Shown in pieces: positions 47,071 through 58,165 of a DNA stretch of 64,000 nucleotides. The notes beneath the pieces were generated by a model that was not told the DNA's origin, did no database searches, and worked only from the letters and a program-made list of their open reading frames with translations. Each line of letters opens with the position of its first letter. Position 1 is the stretch's first letter. The translations under genes were made by a program, and so were the position numbers. Origin of the DNA: Anas platyrhynchos (lineage: Eukaryota > Chordata > Aves > Anseriformes > Anatidae); contig NC_092613.1 in NCBI RefSeq assembly GCF_047663525.1, forward strand, positions 6,535,501-6,599,500, read 5' to 3'.

Positions 47071-47204
47071 CTGTATCTGCTCAAAGGGGATCTCAAAGCT
47101 GAAGGACTCGTTGAAGTAGGGGTTTAAGGTCTTCTTCTTGACTGTGGTCTTCTTCTTCTTCAACCTCTTCCCGTTCTGCAGCAGGTGAATCTTCACGTAG
47201 GGAT
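47071..47204 (-). CDS. SYT2: SYT2 coding exon 7 (C2B core, polybasic strand)
   Basis: Residues 306 (split) to 350. It starts ATCCC after CTCCCCCAG, completing Asp306, and ends EIPFEQIQ. It contains [15 protein letters not shown], then the polybasic patch KKKK at 321-324 that binds acidic phospholipid (PIP2) and SNAREs, and [13 protein letters not shown]. All residues typical of C2B strands 3-5 are present and the exon is uninterrupted. The 134-base length fits the phase 1 to phase 0 transition. Confidence 0.97.
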
Positions 47205-48134
<930 letters not shown>

Positions 48135-48302
48135 CTCCTCCTTCTCGCCGCTCTGCAGGTCCCGCCACTCCTCGATGGGCTGCCCCAGGTCCACCGTGTT
48201 CATGGGCACCTTCACCTCGCCGATGATGTCGTGCTTGGAGAAGCGATCGAAGTCGTAGATGGCCATCACCAGCGTCTTCCCACCCAGTTCTTGGTAGGGG
48301 AC
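48135..48302 (-). CDS. SYT2: SYT2 coding exon 5 (C2A second half)
   Basis: Residues 211-266, 168 bases, phase 0 at both ends. It encodes [20 protein letters not shown], then [20 protein letters not shown] and the linker start [16 protein letters not shown]. Asp227, Asp229 and Asp235 are the loop-3 Ca2+ ligands of C2A. Together with Asp169 and Asp175 from the preceding exon all five canonical C2A aspartates are present, so this C2A should bind Ca2+. Confidence 0.97.
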
Positions 48303-48427
48303 CTGCGGGGAAAGGGCCACCAGGTGGCAAAGGGCTCCAGCAGGGCCAAACCACGAGGCCAGGACACAGCTGGGAGAAGGACAGGAGCAGGAAACGAGGT
48401 CCCGTGGTGGGGTGGGCTGGGGCTCAC
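48303..48427 (-). other. SYT2: SYT2 intron 5
   Basis: Very short intron of 125 bases with donor AAG|GTGAGC and acceptor CCCGCAG. Confidence 0.9.
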
Positions 48428-48595
48428 CTTGAAGGTGAAGGTCTCGTTGAAGGCGGGGTTGAGCGTCTTCTTCTGCACCTTGGTCTCGTACTTCTTCTTC
48501 TTGTCGGGGAGCAGGAACACCTTGACGTAGGGGTCCGAGGTGCCGCCCATGTCCAGGGCTGGCAGTTCAGCGGCTTGGAGGATCCCCACAGTCAG
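48428..48595 (-). CDS. SYT2: SYT2 coding exon 4 (C2A first half)
   Basis: Residues 155-210, 168 bases, phase 0. It encodes [20 protein letters not shown], then [20 protein letters not shown] and [16 protein letters not shown]. Asp169 and Asp175 are C2A Ca2+ ligands, and the KKKK patch at 186-189 is the polybasic strand. The acceptor CCTCCAG and donor AAG|GTGAGC are strong. It has the same length as the next exon, as is usual for this gene family. Confidence 0.97.
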
Positions 48596-48722
48596 CTGGA
48601 GGGGAGAGAGGTGGCTTCAGCTGCGGACAGCACCATGGGCTCCTCCCCAGCACCCAGCTCCCCGGCTCCCTCCCACACCACCCAGCTCCCCCAGGGGGAT
48701 TGATTCACAGCCCCTTCCTCAC
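48596..48722 (-). other. SYT2: SYT2 intron 4
   Basis: Short intron of 127 bases with donor CAG|GTGAGG. Confidence 0.9.
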
Positions 48723-48848
48723 CTGGTTCGCCTGGAAATCGTAGTCCAGCGAGAACTGCAGCTTGCCCAGGTTCTCTGGCTCCTTCTCCTCCTCTTCGCC
48801 TTCCCCCTCCGTCAGTCCCGTCTCCGCGTCGTCATCGTCCTGGGGGTC
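48723..48848 (-). CDS. SYT2: SYT2 coding exon 3 (acidic linker, C2A entry)
   Basis: Residues 113-154 with the upstream acceptor: DPQ, then [20 protein letters not shown], then [19 protein letters not shown]. It links the membrane-proximal lysine-rich segment to C2A and carries a strongly acidic juxtamembrane region. Two acceptors 9 bases apart are possible: CCGCAG before 48848 and CCCCAG before 48839. The second would omit DPQ and give [11 protein letters not shown], closer to the mammalian sequence as I remember it. Both keep the frame, so the protein is 418 or 415 residues. Confidence 0.94.
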
Positions 48849-49899
48849 CTGCGGCAGCAGCCGAGGTGCCCGGCTCAGCTGGGAGGGTCCTGGCCCCACG
48901 TCCCCATCCCCACACGGGCACCTCCAGCACCCCGACCCCTGGGCATCACAAGGGGATGGGGACAGAAGGCACAGGCAGGGCAGCCCAGGGGGCACCAGCT
49001 CTGCTCAGGGCTGGTCTTAGTGGGATGAAGGCACGAGGGGCTGGGGGCTGCCCGGGGTGCTGGGACTTGGGACCAGCTCCAGCCAAAGGAGGTTGCGTGA
49101 AAATCACCCCACAGGTGGGTGTGGGGATCCTCTGCCTCCAGCCCATGCTTGGGAGCACTACAGAGAGTTAGCAGGGCCGTTTCTAGGGATTGTGGTGTTA
49201 ATATGAGAGAGGACCTAGTTCTCTTACATCTAAGGCAAAGCCAGCCTTCTCCCCTGCCTCTCCACGCCACAGCCCCCCAGCACCTCTCTGCTGTCCCTGC
49301 GGGTCCCCAGTCCCACCCTGGACGCAGCCGATGGAGAAGGCAGGCTCGGGGTGGCACCTACCGTGGAGGATGTCCCCAAACACAGAGGGAGCACGGGGTC
49401 AGGGCGGCGCAGAGGGAGGACGATGACAGCACCAGGAGGGAAGAGATCAACATTACGGACAGCGTCACGGTGGGACCCAGGCTGAGGCAGGGAGCTGGGG
49501 TCTTGTATGGCCCCATTGAACCCCTGGGGACCCCAACCCTCCCCCAGCATTTGGGAATTTCACCCCGTGGACCCCCAGATGCATCGCTGCTCATCCCTCC
49601 AGCCCTGTGGGCATGCCTGCAGTGCCCGCGTGTCTCTCGGCAGTAGGAACAGATGCCCAAAATCTGCCGTTCCCAGATGGCCCCGGGCTGAGGCATGGAG
49701 CCGGCTGGGATGGCCCCGGACCCACTGGTGCCAAAAAGCCCCCTTCCCTTCTGCCATCCCCAGATGGTTCCGGCTGTGCCCTGGTATCATCACCAGCCTT
49801 CCCAGCTTTTTGGGGACCCCAAACCAGTGGGGTTCTTGGGTTCCCCCCCTGCTACGGACACAATTTGGGAGGTGACTGAGCCCTCCCGAAGGCCGTCAC
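48849..49899 (-). other. SYT2: SYT2 intron 3
   Basis: Intron of 1051 bases between the transmembrane exon and the linker exon. It is GC-rich, and no other feature was recognised. Confidence 0.85.
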
Positions 49900-50069
49900 C
49901 TGGTTGCCCGACTTCATGTCCTTCATGTTCATGGCGTTCTTCATGCCTTTGCCCTTCTCCTTCTTGTTCTTCTTCTTCTTGCAGCAGCACTTCTTGCAGA
50001 TGCAGAAGCAGCAGGTGAGGATGAGGAGGCCGGCCACCACGGCGATGGCGATGAGGGCCCAGGGCGGCA
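49900..50069 (-). CDS. SYT2: SYT2 coding exon 2 (transmembrane and cysteine cluster)
   Basis: Residues 56-112. It completes Leu56 and encodes [18 protein letters not shown], the single vesicle-membrane span (about 59-80), followed by [11 protein letters not shown]. These cysteines at 75, 76, 78, 80 and 83-85 are the palmitoylation cluster of SYT1/2. A lysine-rich stretch ([12 protein letters not shown]) and [15 protein letters not shown] follow. The donor is CAG|GTGACG and the acceptor CCCGCAG. Topology by family knowledge is N-terminus in the vesicle lumen and C2 domains in the cytosol. Confidence 0.97.
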
Positions 50070-50153
50070 CTGCGGGAACGTGCGGGGCCTGCGGTCAGCC
50101 CGTGGTGGGCCAAGGGGAAGGGGGGGTCCCGGGGGGAGGAGGCAGCTACTCAC
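50070..50153 (-). other. SYT2: SYT2 intron 2
   Basis: A mini-intron of only 84 bases, donor CCCCC|GTGAGT and acceptor CCCGCAG, near the lower limit for efficient vertebrate splicing. Confidence 0.88.
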
Positions 50154-50334
50154 GGGGGATCTTGTTGAGCTCGTTCATGAACTTCTCCCTCAGCTTGGCG
50201 AACATGTCCTCCTTGCTCTCGCCCGGCCCCGCCGCCTCGGTGGAGTTCTCCATGGTGGCCATGGGCACGGTGGAGGCCGCGGCCTCCGGGGCCATCATGG
50301 ACGCCTGCTTGAACGTCATGGTGGGACGGGGAAC
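50154..50334 (-). CDS. SYT2: SYT2 coding exon 1 (luminal N-terminus) with 15-base 5'UTR
   Basis: The exon begins at 50334 after TTGCAG with 15 untranslated bases. Translation starts at the ATG at 50319-50317 in a strong CCCACCATGA context. It encodes [16 protein letters not shown], then [19 protein letters not shown] and [20 protein letters not shown] (residues 1-55). Asn25-Ser-Thr is an N-glycosylation sequon in the vesicle lumen, as in mammalian SYT1/2. [11 protein letters not shown] corresponds to the conserved amphipathic luminal segment. The first 20 residues differ strongly from the mammalian protein, which is usual for this region. Met8, Met9 and Met20 could serve as alternative starts but have weaker contexts. 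Confidence 0.93.
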
Positions 50335-51165
50335 CTGCAACACAGCGTGGCCGTGGTGGGCCCTGCTGCCCTCGGCTGCCTCCCCGAGCAGCACTGGGGA
50401 CATCCACAGCTGCAGCAGGGCCGTGATGGTGAAGCTTCACCATCTGCGTGAGGGCTGTGGAGCCCAGAGGTTTTTAATGGGAAGGTCTGGGCCCCAGGGC
50501 CCCCTCACAAGCTGTGGAAGCCCACTGAGTCTCCTGGCCCTTGACACCTCTGAAGGCTCCATGAACGTCCCCCAGGCAGACCCCCAAAAACCGCTGAAAC
50601 AGCCCAAATTCATCACCTCCCTCCCTGCTGCAGCCAGCGCCAAGGTCACTGCCGATCGCAGCTTCACCACCTGAACGCGTTATAGAAAAACCACAAAAAC
50701 CGAAGGCAGAGCTGAGGTTTCCAGGCTGCTGATGCCTCCTGGGGGAATTAAACCCAAAACTTGCATGGGGGGGGTGGTCACCAGCCCTGGGAGCCGAGCG
50801 GGGCTGGCACCAGCCCTGCCTGCAGTGAGCCCTGCCTGCAGCCTCCCAGTGCTGGGCTGAGCTCGTGGCTGCACCAGGATCTGCCCGGGACCACCAGCTC
50901 CCTCTCAGCCTTCCTCCCTTCCAGCAGCATCATTTCGGTGCGGATGCAGTTCTCCCTCCCGAGGGGGTCCCAAGCCCAGCCAGGTGCCCCCCCCCCGGCA
51001 GCAGCACCGGCTGCTGGCTCCCTGCAGGATGACTTTTCTCCCCCAAACTGCTGATGAGCGCGTTTCTGCCCATCTGTTACGGATATCGCCGAAACTGTGT
51101 CAGCAAGGTAACGAAACGGGGCCGCGCAGCCCTTCCCTGGCGGCAGCCGTCAGCCACCTCCAGCC

Positions 51166-51194
51166 TGTCCGTCCGTCTGTCCGTCTGTCCGTCC
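51166..51194. repeat. (TGTCCGTC)n microsatellite
   Basis: Alternating GTCC and GTCT tetramers for about 29 bases. Confidence 0.85.
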
Positions 51195-51265
51195 TGCAGA
51201 GCTGCCCAGCCCCCGGGCAATGCCGCAGCCTTGGGGCACTGCAGCAAAATGCCAGAGAGATGAGC

Positions 51266-51289
51266 AGGAGGAGGAGGAGGAGGAGGAGG
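51266..51289. repeat. (AGG)8 microsatellite
   Basis: Eight consecutive AGG/GGA trinucleotides in SYT2 intron 1. Confidence 0.9.
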
Positions 51290-52027
51290 CTCCGTGCAGG
51301 GATGCTCCCAGCAGCTGCTCCCGGCCCCTCGCCCATGGGCAGAGCCTGGGTCTGCTCCAGGAATTCCCAAATTGAGGGGTGCTACCCCAATACCCAGACC
51401 CTGCAGACAAGTGATTACGGGACTCATCAGTTCTTTTCTTTCCCCGGCTTTCTAAAGAGCTCCTCGTCCTCCTGATGCCCCAAAATCTCATTAAAGGCAG
51501 ACAGCAAAATAAGCAAACCCCAGGTTATTAATCTGCAACTTGTCCAGGACACAGAGGGGACAGCGGGCTCTAAAATGGCATTTTGTGCATTTTCACATCC
51601 TCCCCTGCTGCTGGTGCAGGATTCACGCACACGTTGGCGCAGCACAGGCTGCGAGCACAGCGCTGTCCCGGTGAGGACAGAGACGTGTCCTTGTCACACA
51701 GGGCATGAAGGCAGTGGGACGAAATCACCCAAGCCACCAACACCTTGGCACCTTTTAGGAGGTTCTTCCAAACCTCCAAACCCCACGAGGGTTTTTGCTG
51801 GGGTTTGCCGAGGGAAACGGAGCTGCCGGCGGAGATGCAGCCGGGTGAGCGAGGAGCGAGCATTTGGCAATTTGGCCAAGTTCCAGCCTCATGCAGGAGA
51901 GGAGGAGTTTGTGCACCGCTCGCCCAGCGGCCTGCCCTGCGTTTTGGTGCAAAATGCCGTGCGGGCGTCACTGGGGGTCTGCAGCCACCCCGAGCCCCTG
52001 AAAACAGGAGCCCCAGGAAACAGGAGC

Positions 52028-52424
52028 AGCGAGGCTTCAGCCTCTGTGTGTGTGTGCACAGAGTGGCGTGCAAATGCTCGTGCAATGTGCACACGTACAG
52101 GTATTTGGGTACAGGGTGTGCGTGCACACGTGTATGCAAGTGTTAGTGCGTGGGGTGTGCAAGCGCTTGTGCAGTGCCCAAATAAATGTATGAGTGTGCA
52201 CAGGGGGTGCAAACGCTTGTGCAATGTGCATGTGTGAGTGTGTGTGTGCGGGATGTTTGTGCACAGGCAGGACACGTGTGTGCACAAGTGCTCATGCACA
52301 CACGTGTCCGTGTCCGTGTCGGGGTGCAGGTGTCTGTGCACGGCTCTGCAGGTGCTTTTGTGTGTGGGTGTGCGGCTGCTCGCAGCTGTGTGTGTGCAGG
52401 CAGCCCGGGGATGAGCTTGCACAC

Positions 52425-52465
<41 letters not shown>
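52028..52465. repeat. TG-rich degenerate tract ending in a (GT)19 run
   Basis: About 440 bases of irregular TGTGTGCA- and GTGCACA-type sequence with alternating purine-pyrimidine character. It ends in an uninterrupted GT run at 52427-52464. Repeated phrases such as GCAAACGCTTGTGCAATGTGCA and GTGCAAATGCTCGTGCAATG suggest that an older, longer unit was duplicated. Alternating purine-pyrimidine tracts of this kind can adopt Z-DNA. Confidence 0.8.
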
Positions 52466-52468
<3 letters not shown>

Positions 52469-53212
52469 CTGGTTGCATTTGCTGCGCGCTGCCGGAGACG
52501 TCACTGCGGGAGCTGTCGATGGCGCGGCGAGGGAAACCCTCCCGGCAGCACCGGAGCCCCGGGCTCGTGACGCTGCAAAGCCAAAATGAGCGAGCGCAGC
52601 AAGCAGCTCCCCACAGCTGGCTTTTTTCTTTCTTTTTTTTTCTTTTTTTTTGCCTTTTCTGTCCAGTTTTCCCCTCTGGTACCGGCACAGGGCAGCCAGC
52701 AGGATTTTTATTTAAGCTCTTCCAACCCTTCTCACGCCTCTAATTTGTATTTATTGGAGGAAAAAGCAGGTGAAAATGCTGGGCTGGGGAAACGCCGCTT
52801 TGGGGATTATTTTGGCTTCCTGGGACTCACTGCAGAGGCTGGTTTCAAGCAGGGTCGCTAATTAGCATTGCTAATTGCTCCCCAGGGTGTGCATTGAGCT
52901 GTCCCTGTCGAGCCCCTGGTGCCCCTGCTCGGCTCCCACCAGTGCTGGTGGAGCTAAAAATGGGGGAAACTGAGGCACGGGGGGGGCTGGGGCAGGCTCG
53001 TGGTGCCGCCCCCCCAGGACACCTCGGTCCCCTCGAGCCCCACTGAGGGGGGCCCTGTGGCCCCAGGGGATGACAGTTCTCAGCATTTTCAGTGGTTAAA
53101 AATAATCGGCACTACCTTTTTACACTAGCAAAACCCAAGCTCTGCAAAGCAGAAAATTTGATATTCCACCCCAAAATTTCTGCAGAAACACCCACAAAGA
53201 AATCTAAGGCCA

Positions 53213-53290
53213 GCGTGAATGCACCTCCCCGGTTTTAAGGCTTCACCTCCCCGGTTTTAAGGTTTCACCTCCACGGTTTTAAGGCTTCAC
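53213..53290. repeat. 23-bp tandem repeat, three copies
   Basis: Three units of the form CACCTCCCCGGTTTTAAGGCTT follow one another. The third carries CCACGG in place of CCCCGG. Confidence 0.85.
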
Positions 53291-56200
53291 CCCTCCTCCT
53301 CGTTTCCCCTTGGTTTGGGTTCGAGGCATGAGCCAGAGCCACCCCCGGGTGTCCCCAGGTCCCCCCCGCCACCTCCCCGCGGTGTCCCCGGGTGCGTCCC
53401 CTCGCCACCGCCCTGCAGTGCAGGTGCCAGCGGGGGGAAGGCACTGCAATGCAGCGCTGCAGGGCTTGGGTTGGTCGTTTTTTCTTTCTTTTGGAAGTCT
53501 TTTTTTTTTTTTTTTTTTAATATATATCTATCATTTTCCTCCCTTTAGAATAATGAGGTGGCATCTGGTGTGTGGGGGGGGGTGGAAGTGGCTCCCTTGT
53601 CCTTTCCCCTGCCCCGTCCCCTGCCCTGTCCCTGGGCAGGCAGGGGACAACCAGGCCCTCGTGCATCCCACAAACACCCAGTGCCACTCGTCCTTGTACC
53701 CAAACATGGGTTTGTTTGTGTGGGGTTGGTCACAATCCTGCCCGTGCAGGGGTGCGCAGATGAGCAGGGAGGGCTGCGCCCCTGGGAAATCCCCCCCAGC
53801 TGGATGAAGTGGTGGAGACAGCCACTGTGGCCACGTGTTTCGTACTCGTGTATTTTTTATAAAAGCATTTAAGTCCCGGGATTGTCCCCCTGCACGCTCA
53901 GGACCCCTCCCAGCACCAAACGCTGCACCCCGGGCTGCCCACACCAGCTGCGATGTGGCACAGGGATAGGCCCCGGGGAGCCATTTGGGGACACGTGGAG
54001 GGACCCGGCCTGACCTCGGCACGTCCCCAGCCACCAAGGCAGCCACACAAGCTCAGCAGTCCCCACGGCACAGCGGGGAGGGGGATTTTGGGGACCCTCC
54101 TGCCTTGGGGCAGCCCCACGCAGGCAGACGGGTGCAGCCGCTGCTGGGCAGGAGCAGTGCAGGGGGAGCGGGGTGAGGGTGGCCAAAACCTCTCCCTCCC
54201 AGCCCAGAGGAGACCCCCGCTGCCGGCCTCCTCCTCCCAGCTCCTCCACGGCGTGGAGAAAGGCAGAAAGCAGCAGCTAATCAAGATTAATGAATCTGAG
54301 GCAGCAATTAGTGCCGGCATGCTTCGGTAGGCGGCTGCGGGAGCGTGGCACCACAATTTGTCGCTGGTTTTGGACACCACGGGCACGGGGGCAGCCGGCC
54401 CCCAGCCCTCCCAGCACGGGGAGCAGGAGCCGTGCTGGCACCCAGCAGCTCCAGCTTGTCCTGAGGAGCCCCAAAAGTGGTGGGAGCTCGTTAGGTAACG
54501 AAGGGCTGCAGCCATCACGTGCCGGGAGCGTCCCTGCAGGGACGGAGCGGGGACGGCAGCCACACTGCCCTGCACCCGGGCTCTCCTCGCACCCACGTCC
54601 CTGCCCCACCACGCTCAGCAGCGCTGCTCTCCCCATGGTGCTGGGGACCCGGGCACCCCACAAACCAGGGCAGGGCCCTGGAACAGCCCCAAAACCACAG
54701 CCGTGGGGCCAGGACCTGCTGCTCCCAGAGGGGATCCTGCCAAAACCTGCTGCTGGAGCGGCTGCTGGAAAGGCTGCTGCTCTGCTGTCACCGCGGCTGC
54801 ATTATTTAAAGCAACCCCCCGAGATGTATGGCAGTTAAATACAGTCCTAAAGGTAGCCTTCATCCATCATTTGGGTACCAGATTAATGGCTCAGGATGTT
54901 CCCAGGCCAAAACAAACGGCTCCTGCTGCTGCCGGGCGCTGCTGCAGCTCCCTCGGTCCCGGCATGCGCGGTCGGAGCAGCTGAAGGTCAACGTGTGCAA
55001 AGGGCCGGGCGCCAGGAGCTGGGGAGGGGGCGAGCGCATCCCGTGCCCCCCGCTCAGCTCTTAGACAAGTGGGGAAGGGGCTGGGGGCGTTTTGCAGGAT
55101 GAGCCCCCCCCAGCAGCCTCCCCCCAGCCCGGGGGACTGAGCGAGCTCCTCGCCATCACTGCTGTTCCCCCAGCCCCGTGCGCACGCTGGGGACGCGTCT
55201 GCACACGGGTATTGGGGTGCCGAGCCCGGCAGCTCAGGGGTTGTCCTGTGACTCCAAAATCAGGACAGCAACGAGGAGAAATGGGGGAAGAAGTCATGCA
55301 AAAATAAGCAGGGGGATAAAAGCGAGCGGTGTCTGTGGGGTTCAGCTCCACGGTGCTGCCCATGGGTGCTGCTGTCCCCAGGCCCGTTTTCCCTGCAGGA
55401 AGCAGGGGCCAGGCCCCAAACATCCCCATCCCCACCCCCTCGCCCAGCACGGGGCTGCAGCAGAAGGAGCCGACCGGGCTGGAGCGTGGGCTGGTGCCGG
55501 GGCTCCCCGGGGAGCAGGCGGCCGCGCTGCAGCAGCCGTTCCAGCGCGCTCGGCAAACGGGCAGCAAACGCCTTCCCCCGCTCCCCCAGAAAACACACCG
55601 CTCTCAGCAGTGCTACTGCGGTGCTTCGGAGACCCCACGGAAGGAAGATTCGTCGCTAATTAGCTGGGAAGCAAAGGAGAGAGCATTCCCAGGCACCTGC
55701 AGGGGCACTGGGAGCAGCCCTCCTGGCGTGGTGGCACAAACACGTCCCCGTGCCACGGAGAGGTTTTGGCACGGGCTGTAGGGCACCATGGTGCCTGCAG
55801 CCCCTGCAAACAGCGGGGTCCCTGAGCCTTGGGGACATCACCATCCACGAGGACCCCGAGCATCCCAGCCGCAGCCACCGAGCCCCAGCACGACACCCCC
55901 TCCTGCAGCCTGCAATGTTGCAGATCACAAAAAAAATCCTTCCAAAGCAAGGGGACGGGCGCTGCTGGTGCCCAGAGCTGTGTGCACCGCGCCAGTGCTG
56001 TGGTGGCTGCGCTAAATAGGGCAGCAGAAGGTGATGGGGCTGAGCGATCTGAGCCACCCAGCTCCGGGGTGGGGTTGGCACCGCGAAGGGGCCGCGTGGC
56101 CGCATCCTGCGCAGCCGGGTCGGCATCGCCCTGCCGGCACAGCTCCCTGGAGCAGCAGCGGCCCCGAGGAGCTGCGGCGTCTCTTGATCGATAGGAAGAA

Positions 56201-57980
56201 AAGCAGGAGGCTCCTGGGGAGAGCCAGGAGCTGCTCTGGGAGAGCACGCAGCTGAGCCGCATCGATTTTCGTGGCGAGAAGGAGCGGAGCGCGCCGGCAC
56301 CTGCCTGCAGCCCCTGCCCCTCGCTGCTCCCGCTCCAAACAAGCCCCAGCGAGGTGACTGCTGGGGTGCAGCTGGTGCGAGGACACAGGGGACGTGTGGA
56401 AAATCCCCGTTAGTGCCCAGCCAAGCATGAGGGTGCAAAATGCCAGTGCTGGATGCCCGGAGAGGCGGCTCCCATCCTGGATGGGGCTCCAGCCACCAGT
56501 GCTCAGGAGCCGCCTGCTCCCACGGGTGCAGGAGCAATGCTCCGTGCTGCAGGGAGACACCGAGGAAGAGCACAGCCCCGTGTCCCTGTGCCACCTGTCC
56601 TGGCACCATTTACAGCCCCCCGGGGTGAGGGCAGAGAGGTGACGATGACAGAATCAGTGGGGACACAGCACTGCAGCCCTGTGCAAGCCCACGGGAATTT
56701 AATGGCAGCACAAAGCACCTCCAAGGCCGGGACACCAGGAACTCCCCCAGATAAACCCTGTTGTGCAGGTAGACAAGAGCCACCGGGACAGCCAGGAGGC
56801 TCTGGGCAGCCAGCACAGCCCCGTAAAGCACGGCCCCATGTTTCCATGTGGGGGAAGCAGGAGGCTCACGCTTACACCCCAGGCACCAGCGCAGCTCTCC
56901 CCGGGCTCCAGAAAGCCCCGGAGCGCCCCTGGGGAGGGAGCAGAGCCCCACAGGGCAGCCGTGCGCTTATGATTCCGTGCACGGCATCGAAATCCTCTTT
57001 CCCCCCTGGAACTGGCCGCTTGAGGCCAGTGGGAGCAGCAGCACAAGGACGGGGACACCTGGGGGGTACCCTGCCCAGCAGCCCTCGGTCACGGCTGGGT
57101 CCATAGGGACACCCCGAGTCCTGCAGGGGGACGCCTGCCCCCATCCCATGACCATGTCTCAACTTCAGCAGACGTCGCCGTAGCTGGACCAGGTCCTGCA
57201 GCCCCAAACCAGCCCAGCACACCACGGCCACCCCTGCGGGCACCCACCTGCCCCCACAGCTCCGAAAAAGCCCCAGAGCAGCCCCCCCAGCACCCAGCAG
57301 CAGGACAACCACCCCAACCACCTCCATCTGCCCCAGCCCAGCACCAGGACTGCCCCAGAGCCTTCCTGCACCTCCTGCCACCGGCCCCCAGGCTTCCTCC
57401 TGCCTCCTTTTAGTGCTGCACCAGCCCCGAGCCCTTCTCTGCTGCGCCCTCACAGCACCACGAAGAGCAGAGGAGCGAGGAACACCTCGAATTATGCCTT
57501 TAAGCAAAGCCTCCGAGCTTTCCTTAAGCCGCGCCAGGTGCAGAACACCCCAAAGGCACCAGGAGCCCCCTCCACGCGAGGCTGCAGATGCTGAACCGCC
57601 TGCAGTCAGCAGGGACGGGTTTGGTGCAGAGCAGACGGCCAGGAACACGCAGGCTTCGGGGACAGACCGCAGCGATCCGACACAGCCCAGCTCAGCACCC
57701 TCCCCCCAGCACAGGGGCTGCAGCAGGGGCACGTCCCAAAGAGCCACCCCAAGGGAATTGGGGTCTCTGCCAGCCCCTCCAGGACCCCAGTGGCAGCAGT
57801 GTCCAGGGGTTCCCCCTCCGGGCACCGACACGGAGCAGGCGGCTCCCAGAGCTCAGGGGGGATTCGGATCCCGTGCCCTGGGGCTGGCCGGGATGGGGGA
57901 GCGCAGGCACGGGGCCAGCGCCGTCCCCAGGCTGTCGGATTACGCCATTGTAGGGCATCTCAGCTTCCAGCCGCATGCTG

Positions 57981-58165
57981 CCTAATTTATGGTTTAATTA
58001 ATAAATGAGGAATTATGCTGAGTTTATCCAATACTTCTGGACGCGCGGTGTTATCAAAATCCCATTACAGATGAAGGAAGGCATGAAGAGCAAAATTAGC
58101 TTTGGCATCTGAAACATCTCAGTCGATGCGATAACACAATTATTAGGGCTAATAATCAAAGAGCA
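57981..58165. promoter_or_regulatory. Candidate intronic regulatory element of SYT2
   Basis: A sharply AT-rich islet of about 185 bases in otherwise very GC-rich intron. It contains GGTTTAATTAATAAATG near 57991, CATTACAG, CTAATAATCAAAG near 58149 (a TCF/LEF-like ATCAAAG), GCGATAACAC and several TAAT/ATTA homeobox cores. It has no repeat structure and no open frame. Such an islet is what a conserved enhancer looks like in a GC-rich intron, but conservation cannot be tested here. Confidence 0.4.
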
